DNA from: Buchnera aphidicola (Symydobius americanus)
GTDB taxonomy: Bacteria > Pseudomonadota > Gammaproteobacteria > Enterobacterales > Enterobacteriaceae
Assembly: GCF_964059135.1 (NCBI RefSeq)
Contig: NZ_OZ060393.1
Coordinates: forward strand, 316,001-380,000
Direction of reading: 5' to 3'
DNA length: 64,000 nt
Part shown: positions 1 to 10,550 of the stretch, one piece after another
Layout: each line of letters opens with the position of its first letter
Numbering within the stretch: the first letter of the stretch is position 1
Notes under the pieces: model-generated
The model's input: the letters and a program-made list of their open reading frames with translations, nothing else
Databases searched by the model: none
What the model was told of the DNA's origin: nothing
Position numbers and translations under genes: made by a program

Positions 1-160
1 CAGGATAAAAAGCTTTTTTGGCAAGATGTAACATTACTGAAGAATCTTTTCCTATGGAATATAACATCACGGGATTTTGAAACTCCGCAACTACCTCACG
101 AAAAATATAAATACTTTCTGATTCTAATTGTTTTAAATGCGTAGAGCATTTTAATATCAT
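1..160 (-). CDS. cysD: CysD, sulfate adenylyltransferase small subunit (5' part only)
   Basis: N-terminal part of ATP sulfurylase subunit 2, which with the GTPase CysN forms adenosine 5'-phosphosulfate from sulfate and ATP in the cytoplasm. About 53 residues are present before the window edge. They include [19 protein letters not shown], the PP-loop pyrophosphatase motif of this family, and closely resemble the Enterobacterales protein. The start is the ATG at 158-160, preceded by GGA at the right distance. It lies just downstream of cysG on the same strand with a 54-base gap, so it is probably the next gene of one cysJIHGD transcript. The rest of the gene, and any cysN or cysC, lie outside the window. 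Confidence 0.95.
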   Translation of the reverse strand, partial: MILKCSTHLKQLESESIYIFREVVAEFQNPVMLYSIGKDSSVMLHLAKKAFYP

Positions 161-214
161 TTTATTTTCCTATCATGTGTAATATCTAACAAAAAATAAA
201 TCGTTTAAATCACA

Positions 215-1588
215 TTATTTATTATGAAACCACATACATTTTTTATGTAAATTGACTACATTACCAACAATCAATAATGATGGACTAGATATCTCTTTTG
301 ATAATATAAGCATATTTTTTAACTTTCCAATCAAAATTTTTTGCTGAAAGGTAGTACCTTTTTCAATAAATGCTATTGGTGTAGACATTGATTTTTTATA
401 TAAAATAAAATTATTATATATATTATTTATATTCATTTTACCCATATAAATTACTATAGTATCTTGATTTTTAGATAATGCTTTCCAATCAATATTACCC
501 TTATTAATTACATGTCCTGTAATAAAAGTTACACTACTTGAATATAACCGATGAGTTAATGGAATACCAGAATATGCAGCAACACCAATAGCAGCAGTAA
601 TACCGGGGATAACTTGAAAAACAACACCAGCATCTTTTAAAGCTTCTAATTCCTCTCCCCCACGACCAAAAATAAAACCATCACCACCTTTTAATCTAAC
701 TACTTTTTTCCCTTTTCGAGCTAAAGAAATTAACATACAATTAATTTGATTTTGTGTAATACCACCCGCAACATCTAGACTTTTTCCTACAAAAACAAGT
801 TTAGAGTCACGGCGGGCAAAATCTAAAATATCTTTATTAACTAATGAATCGTATAAAATTATATCCGCTACCTGTAATGCTTGTAATCCTTTTAAAGTTA
901 ATAAATCTTTATCTCCAGGACCTGCTCCAACTAATACTACTTGACCTTGATATTCATAATCCTTATGAAATGTTTTTTTTAAAATTTGAACCGCAGTTTC
1001 AGTATTTCCATTTAATATGTGATTTACAAAAATACTATTAAATAACTTGTACCAAAATTTTCTTTGAATAGAAATATTATGAAACTTTTTCTGTATTTTC
1101 TTCCTCCATTGCTGAGATACAATAGCAATATCTCCAAAATTATGTGGTAACATAGATTCTATCTTTTGTCTTAACATACAACATAAAACAGGAGCAGATC
1201 CTCCTGAAGATATAGATATTTTAATAGGATTACGATCAACAATAGCAGGAAAAATAATTGAACATTTTGATATATCATCAACAACATTAACTAATAAATA
1301 TCTACGATTAGCTTGCTGAAAGATATAATTATTTAAAATATTATCACTTGTAGCTACGATAACAAAAAAAATTTTTTGCAATTGATTGGTATGAAAATTT
1401 TTACTAATCCAAAAAATTTTTTTTTGTTTATATAAAATATATAAATCGTTACATAATTCAAAAGCTACAATATTTATTATAGCGCCAGTACGTAATAATA
1501 AAAAAACCTTTCTAAATGCAACTTCGCCACCACCAACAACCAAAACTGGTCGCGATTTTAAATTTATAGAAATTGGGAGATAATTCAC
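215..1588 (-). CDS. cysG: CysG, siroheme synthase (trifunctional)
   Basis: Makes siroheme, the prosthetic group of CysI, from uroporphyrinogen III. The N-terminal half is the precorrin-2 dehydrogenase/ferrochelatase: Rossmann motif VVGGGEVA at residues 17-24, NVVDD near 100, and SSGGSAPVL near 125. The C-terminal half, from about residue 216 (VVLVGAGPGD), is the SAM-dependent uroporphyrinogen methyltransferase, with RLKGGDGFIFGRGGEE near 300. I chose the GTG at 1588 rather than an ATG 39 bases upstream, because it has an AAGGTG ribosome site just ahead, matches the family N-terminus (xYLPI) and gives exactly 457 residues, the E. coli length. The family motif GGDPFIFGRG reads GGDGFIFGRG here. 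It sits between cysH and cysD, as expected for a cofactor gene serving the sulfite reductase encoded upstream. Confidence 0.96.
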   Translation of the reverse strand: MNYLPISINLKSRPVLVVGGGEVAFRKVFLLLRTGAIINIVAFELCNDLYILYKQKKIFWISKNFHTNQLQKIFFVIVATSDNILNNYIFQQANRRYLLVNVVDDISKCSIIFPAIVDRNPIKISISSGGSAPVLCCMLRQKIESMLPHNFGDIAIVSQQWRKKIQKKFHNISIQRKFWYKLFNSIFVNHILNGNTETAVQILKKTFHKDYEYQGQVVLVGAGPGDKDLLTLKGLQALQVADIILYDSLVNKDILDFARRDSKLVFVGKSLDVAGGITQNQINCMLISLARKGKKVVRLKGGDGFIFGRGGEELEALKDAGVVFQVIPGITAAIGVAAYSGIPLTHRLYSSSVTFITGHVINKGNIDWKALSKNQDTIVIYMGKMNINNIYNNFILYKKSMSTPIAFIEKGTTFQQKILIGKLKNMLILSKEISSPSLLIVGNVVNLHKKCMWFHNK

Positions 1589-1591
1589 AAA

Positions 1592-1597
1592 CACCTT
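1592..1597 (-). promoter_or_regulatory. Ribosome binding site that decides the cysG GTG start
   Basis: Reading on the minus strand, AAGGTG lies just before the GTG at 1588, with five bases between its AGG core and the start codon. The more upstream ATG codons have only poly(A) in front of them. This supports GTG as the start. Confidence 0.6.
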
Positions 1598-1661
1598 TAA
1601 AATATATAAAATCATTATAAATATCAAAAAAAAAGAAAAAAAAAATAGATGTTATTTTGTA

Positions 1662-2396
1662 TTAATCATCATGTAGACCGCATTCTCTTTTTAAACCAAA
1701 AAAACGAGTTTCTTCTTCTGAAATTCCGTTCGATTTACAAAATGTAGTATGAATATCCCCAACGGAAGAATATCCTTGCTTCAAAAGAGGGTGAAAATCT
1801 AAATGATTATTTTTAATATAATCAAATATATCTTGATCACTCCAATCTAATATAGGTAAAACCTTTAAAACATTTGAATGTATTTCAAGATAAGGTAAAT
1901 TTTTTCGACTAATGGATTGCGTTCTTCTTAAACCTGAAAACCACGTACTTACTGATAATTTTTTAAAAGCTACTTTCATTGGATGTACTTTATTCATTAC
2001 ATTATAAAAATTAATACCATCGATACCTTTTTTCCATAATTTTCCATAGCGAGCTTCCTGCCAAGCCGGAGATAATGTAGAACGAAAAACTTTCAAGTTT
2101 AAATTAAATTTTATAATTAATTGATCAATAAATCGATAAGTTTCTGGAAATAAATATCCAGTATCAATTAATATAATAGGAATATTAGGACATTGCTGAA
2201 TGATTAAATGCAAAGATACAATTGACTGAATTCCAAAACTAGAAGACAAAACATGTTGAGCTGGTAAATTTTTTAAAGACCATGCTATTCTTAACTTAGT
2301 AGGTAGTTTTTTTAACAAATTATTACATGCAGATAACATCATGTATTGGTCTTCCTTACTACAAGAAAATATACCTTTTAAATTTAATGTAGACAC
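1662..2396 (-). CDS. cysH: CysH, PAPS reductase (thioredoxin-dependent)
   Basis: Reduces 3'-phosphoadenylyl sulfate to sulfite and PAP, using reduced thioredoxin. The protein has 244 residues, the same as E. coli. A modified PP-loop ([13 protein letters not shown]) lies at about 51-63, and the C-terminal catalytic motif ECGLH carries the active cysteine at residue 239. The extra cysteine pairs of the Fe-S APS reductases are absent, so PAPS is the likely substrate, which implies a CysC kinase elsewhere. Only 19 bases separate it from cysI upstream, and about 70 from cysG downstream, consistent with one operon. All visible motifs are intact. Confidence 0.97.
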   Translation of the reverse strand: MSTLNLKGIFSCSKEDQYMMLSACNNLLKKLPTKLRIAWSLKNLPAQHVLSSSFGIQSIVSLHLIIQQCPNIPIILIDTGYLFPETYRFIDQLIIKFNLNLKVFRSTLSPAWQEARYGKLWKKGIDGINFYNVMNKVHPMKVAFKKLSVSTWFSGLRRTQSISRKNLPYLEIHSNVLKVLPILDWSDQDIFDYIKNNHLDFHPLLKQGYSSVGDIHTTFCKSNGISEEETRFFGLKRECGLHDD

Positions 2397-2415
2397 CTTT
2401 ACCTCAATGAATTAT

Positions 2416-4128
2416 TTACCAAAAATCAGAAATAGGATTTAAAATTTCTTTTACTATTTTAGAACGAATACAAAAATCGCCAAATCTTTCATTTATATTT
2501 CTTTCAGATGACCAACGATGAATTAAAATATCTAAATTTTTTATAATTTCTTCTGAATCAATATTCTCTAAATATAACTTAGCAATTCTAGTGCCAATAT
2601 AATTACCACCAAGATATAAATTATATCTATTTATAGATTTCCCTATCAATCCTATCTCCGATAATAGAGATCTACCACATCCATTAGGACATCCTGAAAT
2701 ACGAAAAATTATATCTTCAGAAAACATATTATATTTAATTAAAATATGCTCCAAATGATCTAAAAAAAATGGTAATATTCGTTCACCTTCAGCCATAGCT
2801 AAAGGACAAGTAGGAAAAGACACACACGACATTGCGCTTAACCTAATTTTTGAATATTTTTGAATTAATCCGTAACTAATAGCAATATCATTAATTCTAT
2901 CTTTTTCAGAGCTTGAAATATTTGCAATTACTAAATTTTGATTCGCAGTAATGATAAATTTCTTAGAGTGTATTTTAGCTATTTCGGATATTCCTGCTTT
3001 CAAAAAAATATTATTTGAATTAAATATCCGACCATTTGGAATAAATAAAATTAAATTCCAATTACCATAAATATCTTGTTTCCATCCAAATTGATCAGTT
3101 CTATTTAAAAAAATATATGGATATGACTGTTTAAATGTAATACAACTTCTTTTTTCAATTTCTTTTTTAAATATATCAAATCCAAAATTATTAATAGTAT
3201 ATCTAGTTTTAGCATTTTTACGATTACTTCTATTACCCCAATCCCTCTGAATAGTAATAATAGATTCTGCAATAGATAATATGTTATCAGATTGAATAAA
3301 ACCTAATTCTTTTGCAAGAGATGGCCAAGTATTTTTATTATTATGATCAATAGATAATCCACCCCCAACTAATACATTAAATCCAATTAATTTATTTGAA
3401 CGTATTATAGCAATAAAACTCATATCATTAGCATGTATATCAACATCATTATGAGGAGGAATAACTAATGCGGTTTTAAACTTTCTAGGTAAATATGTTT
3501 TTCCTAAAATTGGCTCATTTTCAGTAGTCGATATTTTTTTCTGATCTAACCAAATTTCAAAATAAGAATTAGTTTTTGGTAATAAATGATTAGATAATTT
3601 TTTAGTCCATTCATAAACTTCCTTATGAATCATAGTTTCGATCGGATTAGAGCTACATAATACATTTCGATTAACATCATTTGCTGTTGCGATAGAATCT
3701 AACTGTATATTATATAAAACTTTATGTATAGACTTAATATTTTTTTTTAAAATTCCATGTATTTGAAACGTTTGGCGATTAGTTAATCGAATTGTTCCAT
3801 ATAATGTATAATTTTTAACGTAATTATCAATTTCTAACCATTGTTTAGAAGTAATAATACCCCCAGGCAATCTACACCGAATCATCATGGAATAAAGTGG
3901 TTCTAATTTTTGTAAAAAACGTTCTCTTCGAAGATCACGATTATCCTGCTGATACATTCCATGAAACCGAATTAAAAAAGAACTATCTTCACTAAAAGCA
4001 TTAGTTACTCCATGAGATTCTAATTCATGTTTAATATTACCTCTAAAATAATTACTGGCATATTTTAATTGTTCTTCTTTCGTAAATTGACAGTTCTTAT
4101 TTTCATTTAAACAATTTTTTTTTGTCAT
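2416..4128 (-). CDS. cysI: CysI, sulfite reductase hemoprotein (beta) subunit
   Basis: Catalyses the six-electron reduction of sulfite to sulfide with a coupled siroheme and 4Fe-4S centre, taking electrons from CysJ. It has 570 residues, equal to E. coli. The four cluster/siroheme cysteines are present: C435 and C441 in SCVSFPTCPLAMAEGER, and C480 and C484 in SGCPNGCGRS. Its ATG overlaps the stop of cysJ by one base (TAATG), so the two subunits are probably translationally coupled. No truncation or frameshift is visible. Confidence 0.97.
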   Translation of the reverse strand: MTKKNCLNENKNCQFTKEEQLKYASNYFRGNIKHELESHGVTNAFSEDSSFLIRFHGMYQQDNRDLRRERFLQKLEPLYSMMIRCRLPGGIITSKQWLEIDNYVKNYTLYGTIRLTNRQTFQIHGILKKNIKSIHKVLYNIQLDSIATANDVNRNVLCSSNPIETMIHKEVYEWTKKLSNHLLPKTNSYFEIWLDQKKISTTENEPILGKTYLPRKFKTALVIPPHNDVDIHANDMSFIAIIRSNKLIGFNVLVGGGLSIDHNNKNTWPSLAKELGFIQSDNILSIAESIITIQRDWGNRSNRKNAKTRYTINNFGFDIFKKEIEKRSCITFKQSYPYIFLNRTDQFGWKQDIYGNWNLILFIPNGRIFNSNNIFLKAGISEIAKIHSKKFIITANQNLVIANISSSEKDRINDIAISYGLIQKYSKIRLSAMSCVSFPTCPLAMAEGERILPFFLDHLEHILIKYNMFSEDIIFRISGCPNGCGRSLLSEIGLIGKSINRYNLYLGGNYIGTRIAKLYLENIDSEEIIKNLDILIHRWSSERNINERFGDFCIRSKIVKEILNPISDFW

Positions 4129-5930
4129 TAATAAACATCTCTCTGATATCTTCGTTTAGACCGTAATTTATGTAAAAATTCTTTCGACTTCAAAATATTC
4201 ATATTACCAAATCTTGAAAATACATTTAAAAATGCCAATTCAACATCGACAGCCATTTTTTTTGCATCTCCACAAATATAAATATATGCTCCATTCTTAA
4301 CCCAATTCCAAATTTCTAATCCATTTTCTAAAATTTTATCCTGAACATAAACTACATTACTAAAATCACGTGACCAAGATAAATCTATTTTATGTAATAT
4401 TCCTTGACGTAAATATCGCATCCATTCTAATTGATATAAAAAATCTTCAGTAAAATTTGTATTTCCAAAAAATATCCAATTTTTACCAATTGATTGATTA
4501 TATGACCTTTCTTGCATAAAAGCTCGAAAAGGAGCAATTCCGGTACCAGATGCAACCATAATAATAGAATCTTTATCATTAGGTAGCCGAAAATTATTAT
4601 TTTTAACCACAAAACATCGGATTTGATTATATTTCTTTAAAGAATTAGACAAATACTTAGAAGCACCACCAAAACGCAATCTATCTAAATAAAAATATTT
4701 TATAATTTTTACAGTAATATGAATTTCATTATTACATTCCAAAGAAGAAGAAGAAATCGAATACAATCTAGGCGATAATGGCCTAAAAAAATCTAATAAT
4801 TGATCTACTTTAATGTCGACACATGGTTTGGAAAACCGTATCATATCTATTATAGACGTACAATTTACATAATTTAAAATTTTTTGACGATCATTTTTTA
4901 TTTGATGCAAAAAAGTATTTTTAGTAAAATGAATATATTTATTAAAAAATACAATTGTATTCAAAGTTAACTCAAAATTTTTTTTTAATACTTCATGAAT
5001 ACTCATTTGTTGATTTTTAAAGTGTACCAATTGATTATATTGTATGTTTAATAAACTTAAAATTTCCTTTACTAAATCATCATCATTTTCATACCATACA
5101 CCTAACGCATCACCTGGATTATATTTAATCTTAGAATCTTTAAAAATAATTTCAATATGTCTAACATCTTTACTAGAATTCCTTCCAGTAAGCTTCTGAT
5201 TAACTGTTACAATACCAATAGCAGGATTATACTTATTATAAATAACTTCCTGATTTTTAAAAGAATAATTTTGATCATCATTTAAAACATCTTGATTAAC
5301 AGTACTAAAAATATTTTTAATTTTATCTAATAAATTTTTTCTCCAAATCGTTGCTTGATCAAAATAATCAACATCAGAATCTACGCGCTCTAATAAAGAA
5401 ATCCCTCCTAATTCTAATAATTTTTTATCTAAATTTTTAGCTGCTTGACAAAAAAGATTATAAGATTTATCTCCTAACCCAAAAACTGAAAAATAAGTTT
5501 TTTTCATGTTTAAAGAAGAATTAGACATTAAAAAATCATAAAACTCTATAGCTTCTTCTGGAGGTTCTCCTTCACCATGAGTAGAAACAATACATATCAA
5601 AATCTTTTCATTTTGAATTTTTTTTATCGGATAATCAGATGCATTAAATAAACGTGCATTAATATTATTATCAATGCACTCTTTTAATAAAAGCTCCGAT
5701 AAACCTTTAGCATTTCCAGTTTGTGAAGCTGATACAATAGTCACCTGAAAATTATTATGAATATCCTTCAGTGTTTTACAATCACTTGATTGATTTGATC
5801 CTAAAGCCCAAAAATAACCAGATAACCAAGAAAGTTGTGATGAAGATAAATCTTTAATTAAAGATTTTAATATATTATTCTTATCTGAAGATAGTGGTGA
5901 AGATGTATCTAAAATATCTTGATTTTTCAT
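4128..5930 (-). CDS. cysJ: CysJ, sulfite reductase flavoprotein (alpha) subunit
   Basis: NADPH-dependent flavoprotein that passes electrons through FAD and FMN to CysI. It has 600 residues against 599 in E. coli. An N-terminal flavodoxin domain (VSASQTGNAKGLSELLL near 65-80, STHGEGEPPEEA near 115, VFGLGDKSYNLF near 145) is followed by an FAD domain (RPLSPRLYSISSS near 385) and an NADP domain (VASGTGIAPFRAFMQER near 460). The C-terminus RYQRDVY matches the conserved family end. It is the first gene of the cys cluster and faces a 360-base AT-rich spacer that should hold the promoter. The middle of the protein, linking the FMN and FAD domains, is Lys/Asn-rich, as expected in this genome. Confidence 0.96.
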   Translation of the reverse strand: MKNQDILDTSSPLSSDKNNILKSLIKDLSSSQLSWLSGYFWALGSNQSSDCKTLKDIHNNFQVTIVSASQTGNAKGLSELLLKECIDNNINARLFNASDYPIKKIQNEKILICIVSTHGEGEPPEEAIEFYDFLMSNSSLNMKKTYFSVFGLGDKSYNLFCQAAKNLDKKLLELGGISLLERVDSDVDYFDQATIWRKNLLDKIKNIFSTVNQDVLNDDQNYSFKNQEVIYNKYNPAIGIVTVNQKLTGRNSSKDVRHIEIIFKDSKIKYNPGDALGVWYENDDDLVKEILSLLNIQYNQLVHFKNQQMSIHEVLKKNFELTLNTIVFFNKYIHFTKNTFLHQIKNDRQKILNYVNCTSIIDMIRFSKPCVDIKVDQLLDFFRPLSPRLYSISSSSLECNNEIHITVKIIKYFYLDRLRFGGASKYLSNSLKKYNQIRCFVVKNNNFRLPNDKDSIIMVASGTGIAPFRAFMQERSYNQSIGKNWIFFGNTNFTEDFLYQLEWMRYLRQGILHKIDLSWSRDFSNVVYVQDKILENGLEIWNWVKNGAYIYICGDAKKMAVDVELAFLNVFSRFGNMNILKSKEFLHKLRSKRRYQRDVY

Positions 5931-6290
5931 TATAATAAAAAATTCAATAATTATTTAATGATTATATTTTATCTATTACAGAGAAAATAATCTATAATAA
6001 ATCAAACAAACATGAATCATCTTTGATGCATATAATGTGAACATAAAATTTATATCACTCCATTAATTTAAAATTTAAAAAAAATTATTTCATATAAAAT
6101 ATATATTAAATCATTAAAAATGATATTTCTTAAGAAAATTAAAATAAAAAAAATGTAATTAATAGTATTATAATAAAAATATTTAATTAAATTCAACATT
6201 GATACAAAAATAGTAATATAATTAACAGTAAATATATGTAATCTATTTAAAATAATAAAAAAATAAATTATTTATAAAATATTTAACATT
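5931..6290. other. AT-rich intergenic region between divergent cysJ and polA
   Basis: 360 bases without a supportable gene. It must contain the promoters of the minus-strand cys cluster and the plus-strand polA fragment, but at this base composition many TATAAT-like strings occur and none has a convincing -35 partner at 16-18 bases. A short CATC-TTT-GATG hairpin lies near 6019-6029. I see no tRNA, small RNA or decayed gene. Confidence 0.6.
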
Positions 6291-7175
6291 ATGCATAAAA
6301 AAAAACTAGTAATATTACTTGATGGTTCTTATTATTTATATAAATCATATTATGGTTTTATGTCGTTAACCTCTAACACTCACAAAACCTCAGAAGCAAT
6401 ATATGGGATATTAAAAATTATTAGAAACATTTTAATACAATATGCACCACATAAATTAATTATAGTTTTTGATTCAAAAAAAAAAAACTTTAGACAAAAG
6501 ATATTTCCAGAATATAAAAAAAATCGTATACCAATTCCAAAAGAATTAAAAATACAAATTCCAGTAATTTATAAGATTATCGATGATTTAGGAATACCAA
6601 TATTAAGCATACCTCATGTTGAAGCAGATGATGTAATAGGAACATTATCTGTAATAGCACAAAAAAAAGGAGAAAATGTACTAATTGGAACAGCGGATAA
6701 AGATTTTTCACAATTAGTGAATGAAGATGTTAAAATATTTAATAATATCAACCATACTATCCTAGGACCTAAAGAAATAAAAAAAAAATATGGTGTTCCA
6801 CCCAAATTAATAATTGATTTATTATCTTTAATGGGTGATAAAACAGATAATATACCAGGTATTTTTGGGATTGGCCAAAAAATAGCAACTAAATTATTAT
6901 TAAATATTGGATGTATTATAAAAATTTATAAAAATATTAATCAAATTTTATCTTTACCAATTCGTAATATTAATAATATATTTAAAAAAGTAAAAGATGG
7001 AAAAAATAAAGCTTTTTTATCATATAAATTAGCAAAAATTAAAATTAATGTTAATTTAAATCAAGAATATGAAAAATTAATTTTTTTAAATAAAAATAAA
7101 CAAATAAAATATATTTATTCAAAATATCAAGATCTTATAATTGATATTCAAAAGTATATAAAAAATATAAAATAA
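6291..7175 (+). CDS. polA: 5'-3' exonuclease (PolA N-terminal domain only)
   Basis: 294 residues matching the first roughly 300 residues of DNA polymerase I: the 5' nuclease that removes RNA primers and flaps at Okazaki fragments and in repair. Visible family blocks are VILLDGSYYLYKSYY (7-21), VFDSKKKNFR (near 59), VEADDVIGTL (near 110), TADKDFSQLV (near 133), and the helix-hairpin-helix region LSLMGDKTDNIPGIFGIGQKIA (about 180-200). The proofreading and polymerase domains are completely absent, and nothing like them follows before engB, so another polymerase must fill the gaps. This single-domain form is known in Buchnera. Convergent polA-engB order is shared with E. coli. A 12-base poly(A) run lies near 6476-6487. 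Confidence 0.93.
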   Translation: MHKKKLVILLDGSYYLYKSYYGFMSLTSNTHKTSEAIYGILKIIRNILIQYAPHKLIIVFDSKKKNFRQKIFPEYKKNRIPIPKELKIQIPVIYKIIDDLGIPILSIPHVEADDVIGTLSVIAQKKGENVLIGTADKDFSQLVNEDVKIFNNINHTILGPKEIKKKYGVPPKLIIDLLSLMGDKTDNIPGIFGIGQKIATKLLLNIGCIIKIYKNINQILSLPIRNINNIFKKVKDGKNKAFLSYKLAKIKINVNLNQEYEKLIFLNKNKQIKYIYSKYQDLIIDIQKYIKNIK

Positions 7176-7202
7176 TATTTTAAAAAAGATATATATATCA
7201 TA

Positions 7203-7811
7203 TTATATTAAAAAATAATTACACCAAGTATTTATCTTTAATAATAATTGATCTAATCCTATTTTTCTAAAAGAAGAAAATAAAATAATTTCAATATGTT
7301 TGAAATTAACACATAATTGTTTTTGAAGAGATTTTAATTGTAATTTTTGTGTATTTCTATTTAATTTATCACATTTTGTTAAGAGAAGAAGTAAATGGAT
7401 TTTTTTTTTTTGTGATAAAGATAAAATAATATTATCAATGGGTCTAATTAATCGGCGAATATCAATTAATAATACTAAACCTTTTAAACAAGAGCGTTGA
7501 TTTATATAATTAATAATTAAATCATATAAATAATTTTTATTAAATTTATAATTTACAGAATATCCATATCCAGGTAAATCCACTAAACGGAATTGAGAAT
7601 TTACCTCAAAAAAATTAATCATTTTGGTACTTCCTGGATATTTACTGAATCGTGATAACATATTTTGATTAGTTAAACAATTTATTAAAGTTGATTTTCC
7701 TGAATTCGAATAACCAACAAGAGCAATTTCAAGACCGTTGTTATTAACATGAATACAATTAGAATGAATTGAACCTGTTAAAAAACGAGTAGCATGATAA
7801 TTAATTAACAT
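7203..7811 (-). CDS. engB: EngB (YihA/YsxC), ribosome-biogenesis GTP-binding protein
   Basis: Small essential GTPase thought to act in late assembly of the large ribosomal subunit. 202 residues against 210 in E. coli. G1 GYSNSGKST lies at 33-41, G3 DLPGYGYS at 78-85 and G4 TKCD near 145, all intact. It starts at ATG 7809-7811 and converges on polA with a 27-base gap. Confidence 0.96.
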   Translation of the reverse strand: MLINYHATRFLTGSIHSNCIHVNNNGLEIALVGYSNSGKSTLINCLTNQNMLSRFSKYPGSTKMINFFEVNSQFRLVDLPGYGYSVNYKFNKNYLYDLIINYINQRSCLKGLVLLIDIRRLIRPIDNIILSLSQKKKIHLLLLLTKCDKLNRNTQKLQLKSLQKQLCVNFKHIEIILFSSFRKIGLDQLLLKINTWCNYFLI

Positions 7812-7978
7812 AATAAAATTATAATCTCATCAAATATAAATATATTTAAAATAATTATATTATAAAATATTTAATATAAAAATATAATATATAATCAATA
7901 CAAATTTTCAAAATAATTATAATATCTTATAAAACATAAATATATGAAACAAGTTTAATGTTAAAATATAGGTAAAAA

Positions 7979-9793
7979 ATGATTAAAAAATTAAGAAATA
8001 TAGCAATTATTGCACATATTGATCATGGTAAAACTACACTACTTGATAAACTATTAGAACAATCAGGAACATTAAAAGAAAATGAAGAAAAAAATGATCG
8101 AATTATGGATTCCAATGAACTAGAAAAAGAAAAAGGAATTACTATATTATCTAAAAATACTGCTATTCATTGGAAAAATTATAGAATAAATATTATTGAT
8201 ACTCCAGGACACGCAGATTTTGGAGGAGAAGTCGAAAGGGTAATATCAATGGTAGATTCTGTATTACTCATCATTGATGCATTAGATGGACCTATGCCTC
8301 AAACACGATTTGTCACTAAAAAAGCATTTGAATATAATCTAAATCCAATTGTTATAATAAACAAAATTGATCGCCAATACGCTAGACCTGATTGGGTAAT
8401 AGATCAAGTATTCGATTTATTCATTAATTTAAATGCAAACGATAGACAACTTGATTTTCCAATAGTTTATACTTCCGCCTTGCTTGGAACATCTGGTACA
8501 GATTATAATAACATGCAAAATAATATGAATGCAGTATATGAAGCTATTGTAAAATATACGCCAAAACCATCCGGAAATCCAAAAGGAAAATTACAGCTTC
8601 AAATATCTCAATTAGATTATAATAATTATCTTGGAATAATCGGTATTGGAAAAATTCAGAGAGGTACTATATATAGTAATCAATTAGTATCAATTATTAA
8701 TCAATCAAAATCAATAAAACATGGAAAAATAGGAAAAATTTTAAAATACTTTGGTTTAGAAAAAATTGAAGTCGAACATGCTATTGCTGGTGAAATTATT
8801 GCAGTCACAGGTTTAAATCATTTAAAAATTTCTGATACAGTCTGTGATATCAATCATGTAGAAATTATACCGCCTGTAATTATTGAAGAACCAACAGTAA
8901 AAATGATATTTTCAGTAAATACTTCGCCTTTTTGTGGAAAAGAAGGAAAATACGTGACTGCAAATCAAATTTATAAAAGATTAAAAAAAGAAATCATGTA
9001 TAATGTTGCAATGAGAATAGAAAAAACAAATGATTGTAATTCATTTTTAATTTCAGGAAGGGGGGAATTACACTTATCAATACTTATCGAAACTATGCGA
9101 AGAGAAGGATTTGAATTAGAAGTATCTCGACCACAAGTAATTTATAAATATAACAACAATATTAAAACTGAACCATTTGAAACAGTAGTAATAGATATTG
9201 ATAACCGTCATCAAGGAATAATTATAGAATGTATGGGTGAAAAACAGGGAAAAATTAATAATATTATCCCTGATAATAAAGACAGGGTACGATTAGAATA
9301 CATTATACCAAGTCGATCTTTGATAGGTTTTCGTAATCAATTTATGAATTTAACATCTGGAACGGGATTTTTTTATTCATCGTTTTTAAAATATGATACT
9401 TTTCAAAAAAATTATATAAATAATCGAAAAAATGGTGTATTAATTTCTAATGGAACAGGATTAACTACAGGATTTTCCCTTTTCAATTTACAAGATCGTG
9501 GCAAACTATTTGTAGGACATGCAACAAAAGTTTACGAAGGTCAAATAATTGGAATACATAACCGAAATAACGATTTAACTGTAAATTGTTTGACCGGTAA
9601 AAAACTCACTAATATGAGAGCATCCGGAACAGACGAAGCAATATCTCTTACTCCAATTATAAATATGACATTAGAAAAATCTTTAGGGTTTATTAATGAT
9701 GACGAATTAATAGAAATTACTCCATCATCTATTAGGTTAAGAAAAAAATATTTATCTGAAAACGACAGAAAAATTGCAAATAGAAAAAAATAA
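7979..9793 (+). CDS. typA: TypA/BipA, translational GTPase
   Basis: Ribosome-associated GTPase of the EF-G/LepA class, linked to ribosome assembly and stress or cold adaptation. 604 residues against 607 in E. coli. GTP-binding motifs are AHIDHGKTT (12-20), [14 protein letters not shown] (74-87) and NKID (128-131). Domains II, III and V and the TypA C-terminal region follow, with [21 protein letters not shown] near 358 and [20 protein letters not shown] near 490. The ATG follows GGTAAAA. It ends 9 bases from the convergent gmk stop. No defect is seen. Confidence 0.97.
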   Translation: MIKKLRNIAIIAHIDHGKTTLLDKLLEQSGTLKENEEKNDRIMDSNELEKEKGITILSKNTAIHWKNYRINIIDTPGHADFGGEVERVISMVDSVLLIIDALDGPMPQTRFVTKKAFEYNLNPIVIINKIDRQYARPDWVIDQVFDLFINLNANDRQLDFPIVYTSALLGTSGTDYNNMQNNMNAVYEAIVKYTPKPSGNPKGKLQLQISQLDYNNYLGIIGIGKIQRGTIYSNQLVSIINQSKSIKHGKIGKILKYFGLEKIEVEHAIAGEIIAVTGLNHLKISDTVCDINHVEIIPPVIIEEPTVKMIFSVNTSPFCGKEGKYVTANQIYKRLKKEIMYNVAMRIEKTNDCNSFLISGRGELHLSILIETMRREGFELEVSRPQVIYKYNNNIKTEPFETVVIDIDNRHQGIIIECMGEKQGKINNIIPDNKDRVRLEYIIPSRSLIGFRNQFMNLTSGTGFFYSSFLKYDTFQKNYINNRKNGVLISNGTGLTTGFSLFNLQDRGKLFVGHATKVYEGQIIGIHNRNNDLTVNCLTGKKLTNMRASGTDEAISLTPIINMTLEKSLGFINDDELIEITPSSIRLRKKYLSENDRKIANRKK

Positions 9794-9802
9794 ATACAAA
9801 AA

Positions 9803-10429
9803 TTATGTTTTTTTTAGTAAATTATAAATTAAATCATAATATTTATATTTTTGTATAGAAGTAGATAAACGTTCAGAAGAAACAATTTTTATTAAATCAA
9901 ATACAGCTGTATCAAAATCATCATTAATAATTAAATAATCATAATTCTTATAATAACTAATTTCCAAAATTACTTTCTCCATTCTATGTTGAATTACATC
10001 ACGATGATCTTGAGATCTTTTGCATAATCGTGAATATAATTCTTTTTTTGAAGGAGGTAATATAAAAATACTTTTTGAATTTTTAAACATTTGTTTAATT
10101 TTTATTGCACCTTGCCAATCAATATCAAGCAATATATCAAATCCTTTAGATAAAATTTTATGAACTATTTGATAAGATGTACCATAATAATTACCAAAAA
10201 CCCTTGCATATTCTAAAAATTGATTTTCTTGAATCATTTTTTTAAAATGTTTAACGGAAATAAAATAATAATGTTTTCCATAATATTCTCCTGGACGTAT
10301 AGTACGAGTAGTATATGAAATAGATTTATCAATATTTAATAAAAATTTACTTTTTAATACTGCTCGAATCAAGCTGGATTTTCCAGCTCCGCTAGGAGCG
10401 GAAATAATAAATACAGTGCCCTTTTTCAT
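9803..10429 (-). CDS. gmk: Gmk, guanylate kinase
   Basis: Phosphorylates GMP to GDP with ATP, in purine nucleotide salvage and synthesis. 208 residues against 207 in E. coli. The P-loop is SAPSGAGKSS (10-19), followed by SYTTRTIRPGEYYGKHYYF (GMP-binding region, about 38-56) and FDILLDIDWQGA near 100. It is convergent with typA and the start is clear. Confidence 0.97.
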   Translation of the reverse strand: MKKGTVFIISAPSGAGKSSLIRAVLKSKFLLNIDKSISYTTRTIRPGEYYGKHYYFISVKHFKKMIQENQFLEYARVFGNYYGTSYQIVHKILSKGFDILLDIDWQGAIKIKQMFKNSKSIFILPPSKKELYSRLCKRSQDHRDVIQHRMEKVILEISYYKNYDYLIINDDFDTAVFDLIKIVSSERLSTSIQKYKYYDLIYNLLKKT

Positions 10430-10550
10430 AATTTATTAGAACCCATGATAAATAAATATATTATCAATATATAATATATAATAATTAAAAAAAAATAAAA
10501 TACCCATAATCAAGATTAATAAATTAATTTTAAAAAATATAGAAGAATGT

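Noticed and set aside
7812..7978. Small RNA in the spacer between engB and typA
   Set aside because: Only A/T-rich sequence is present, with no conserved hairpin and no terminator.
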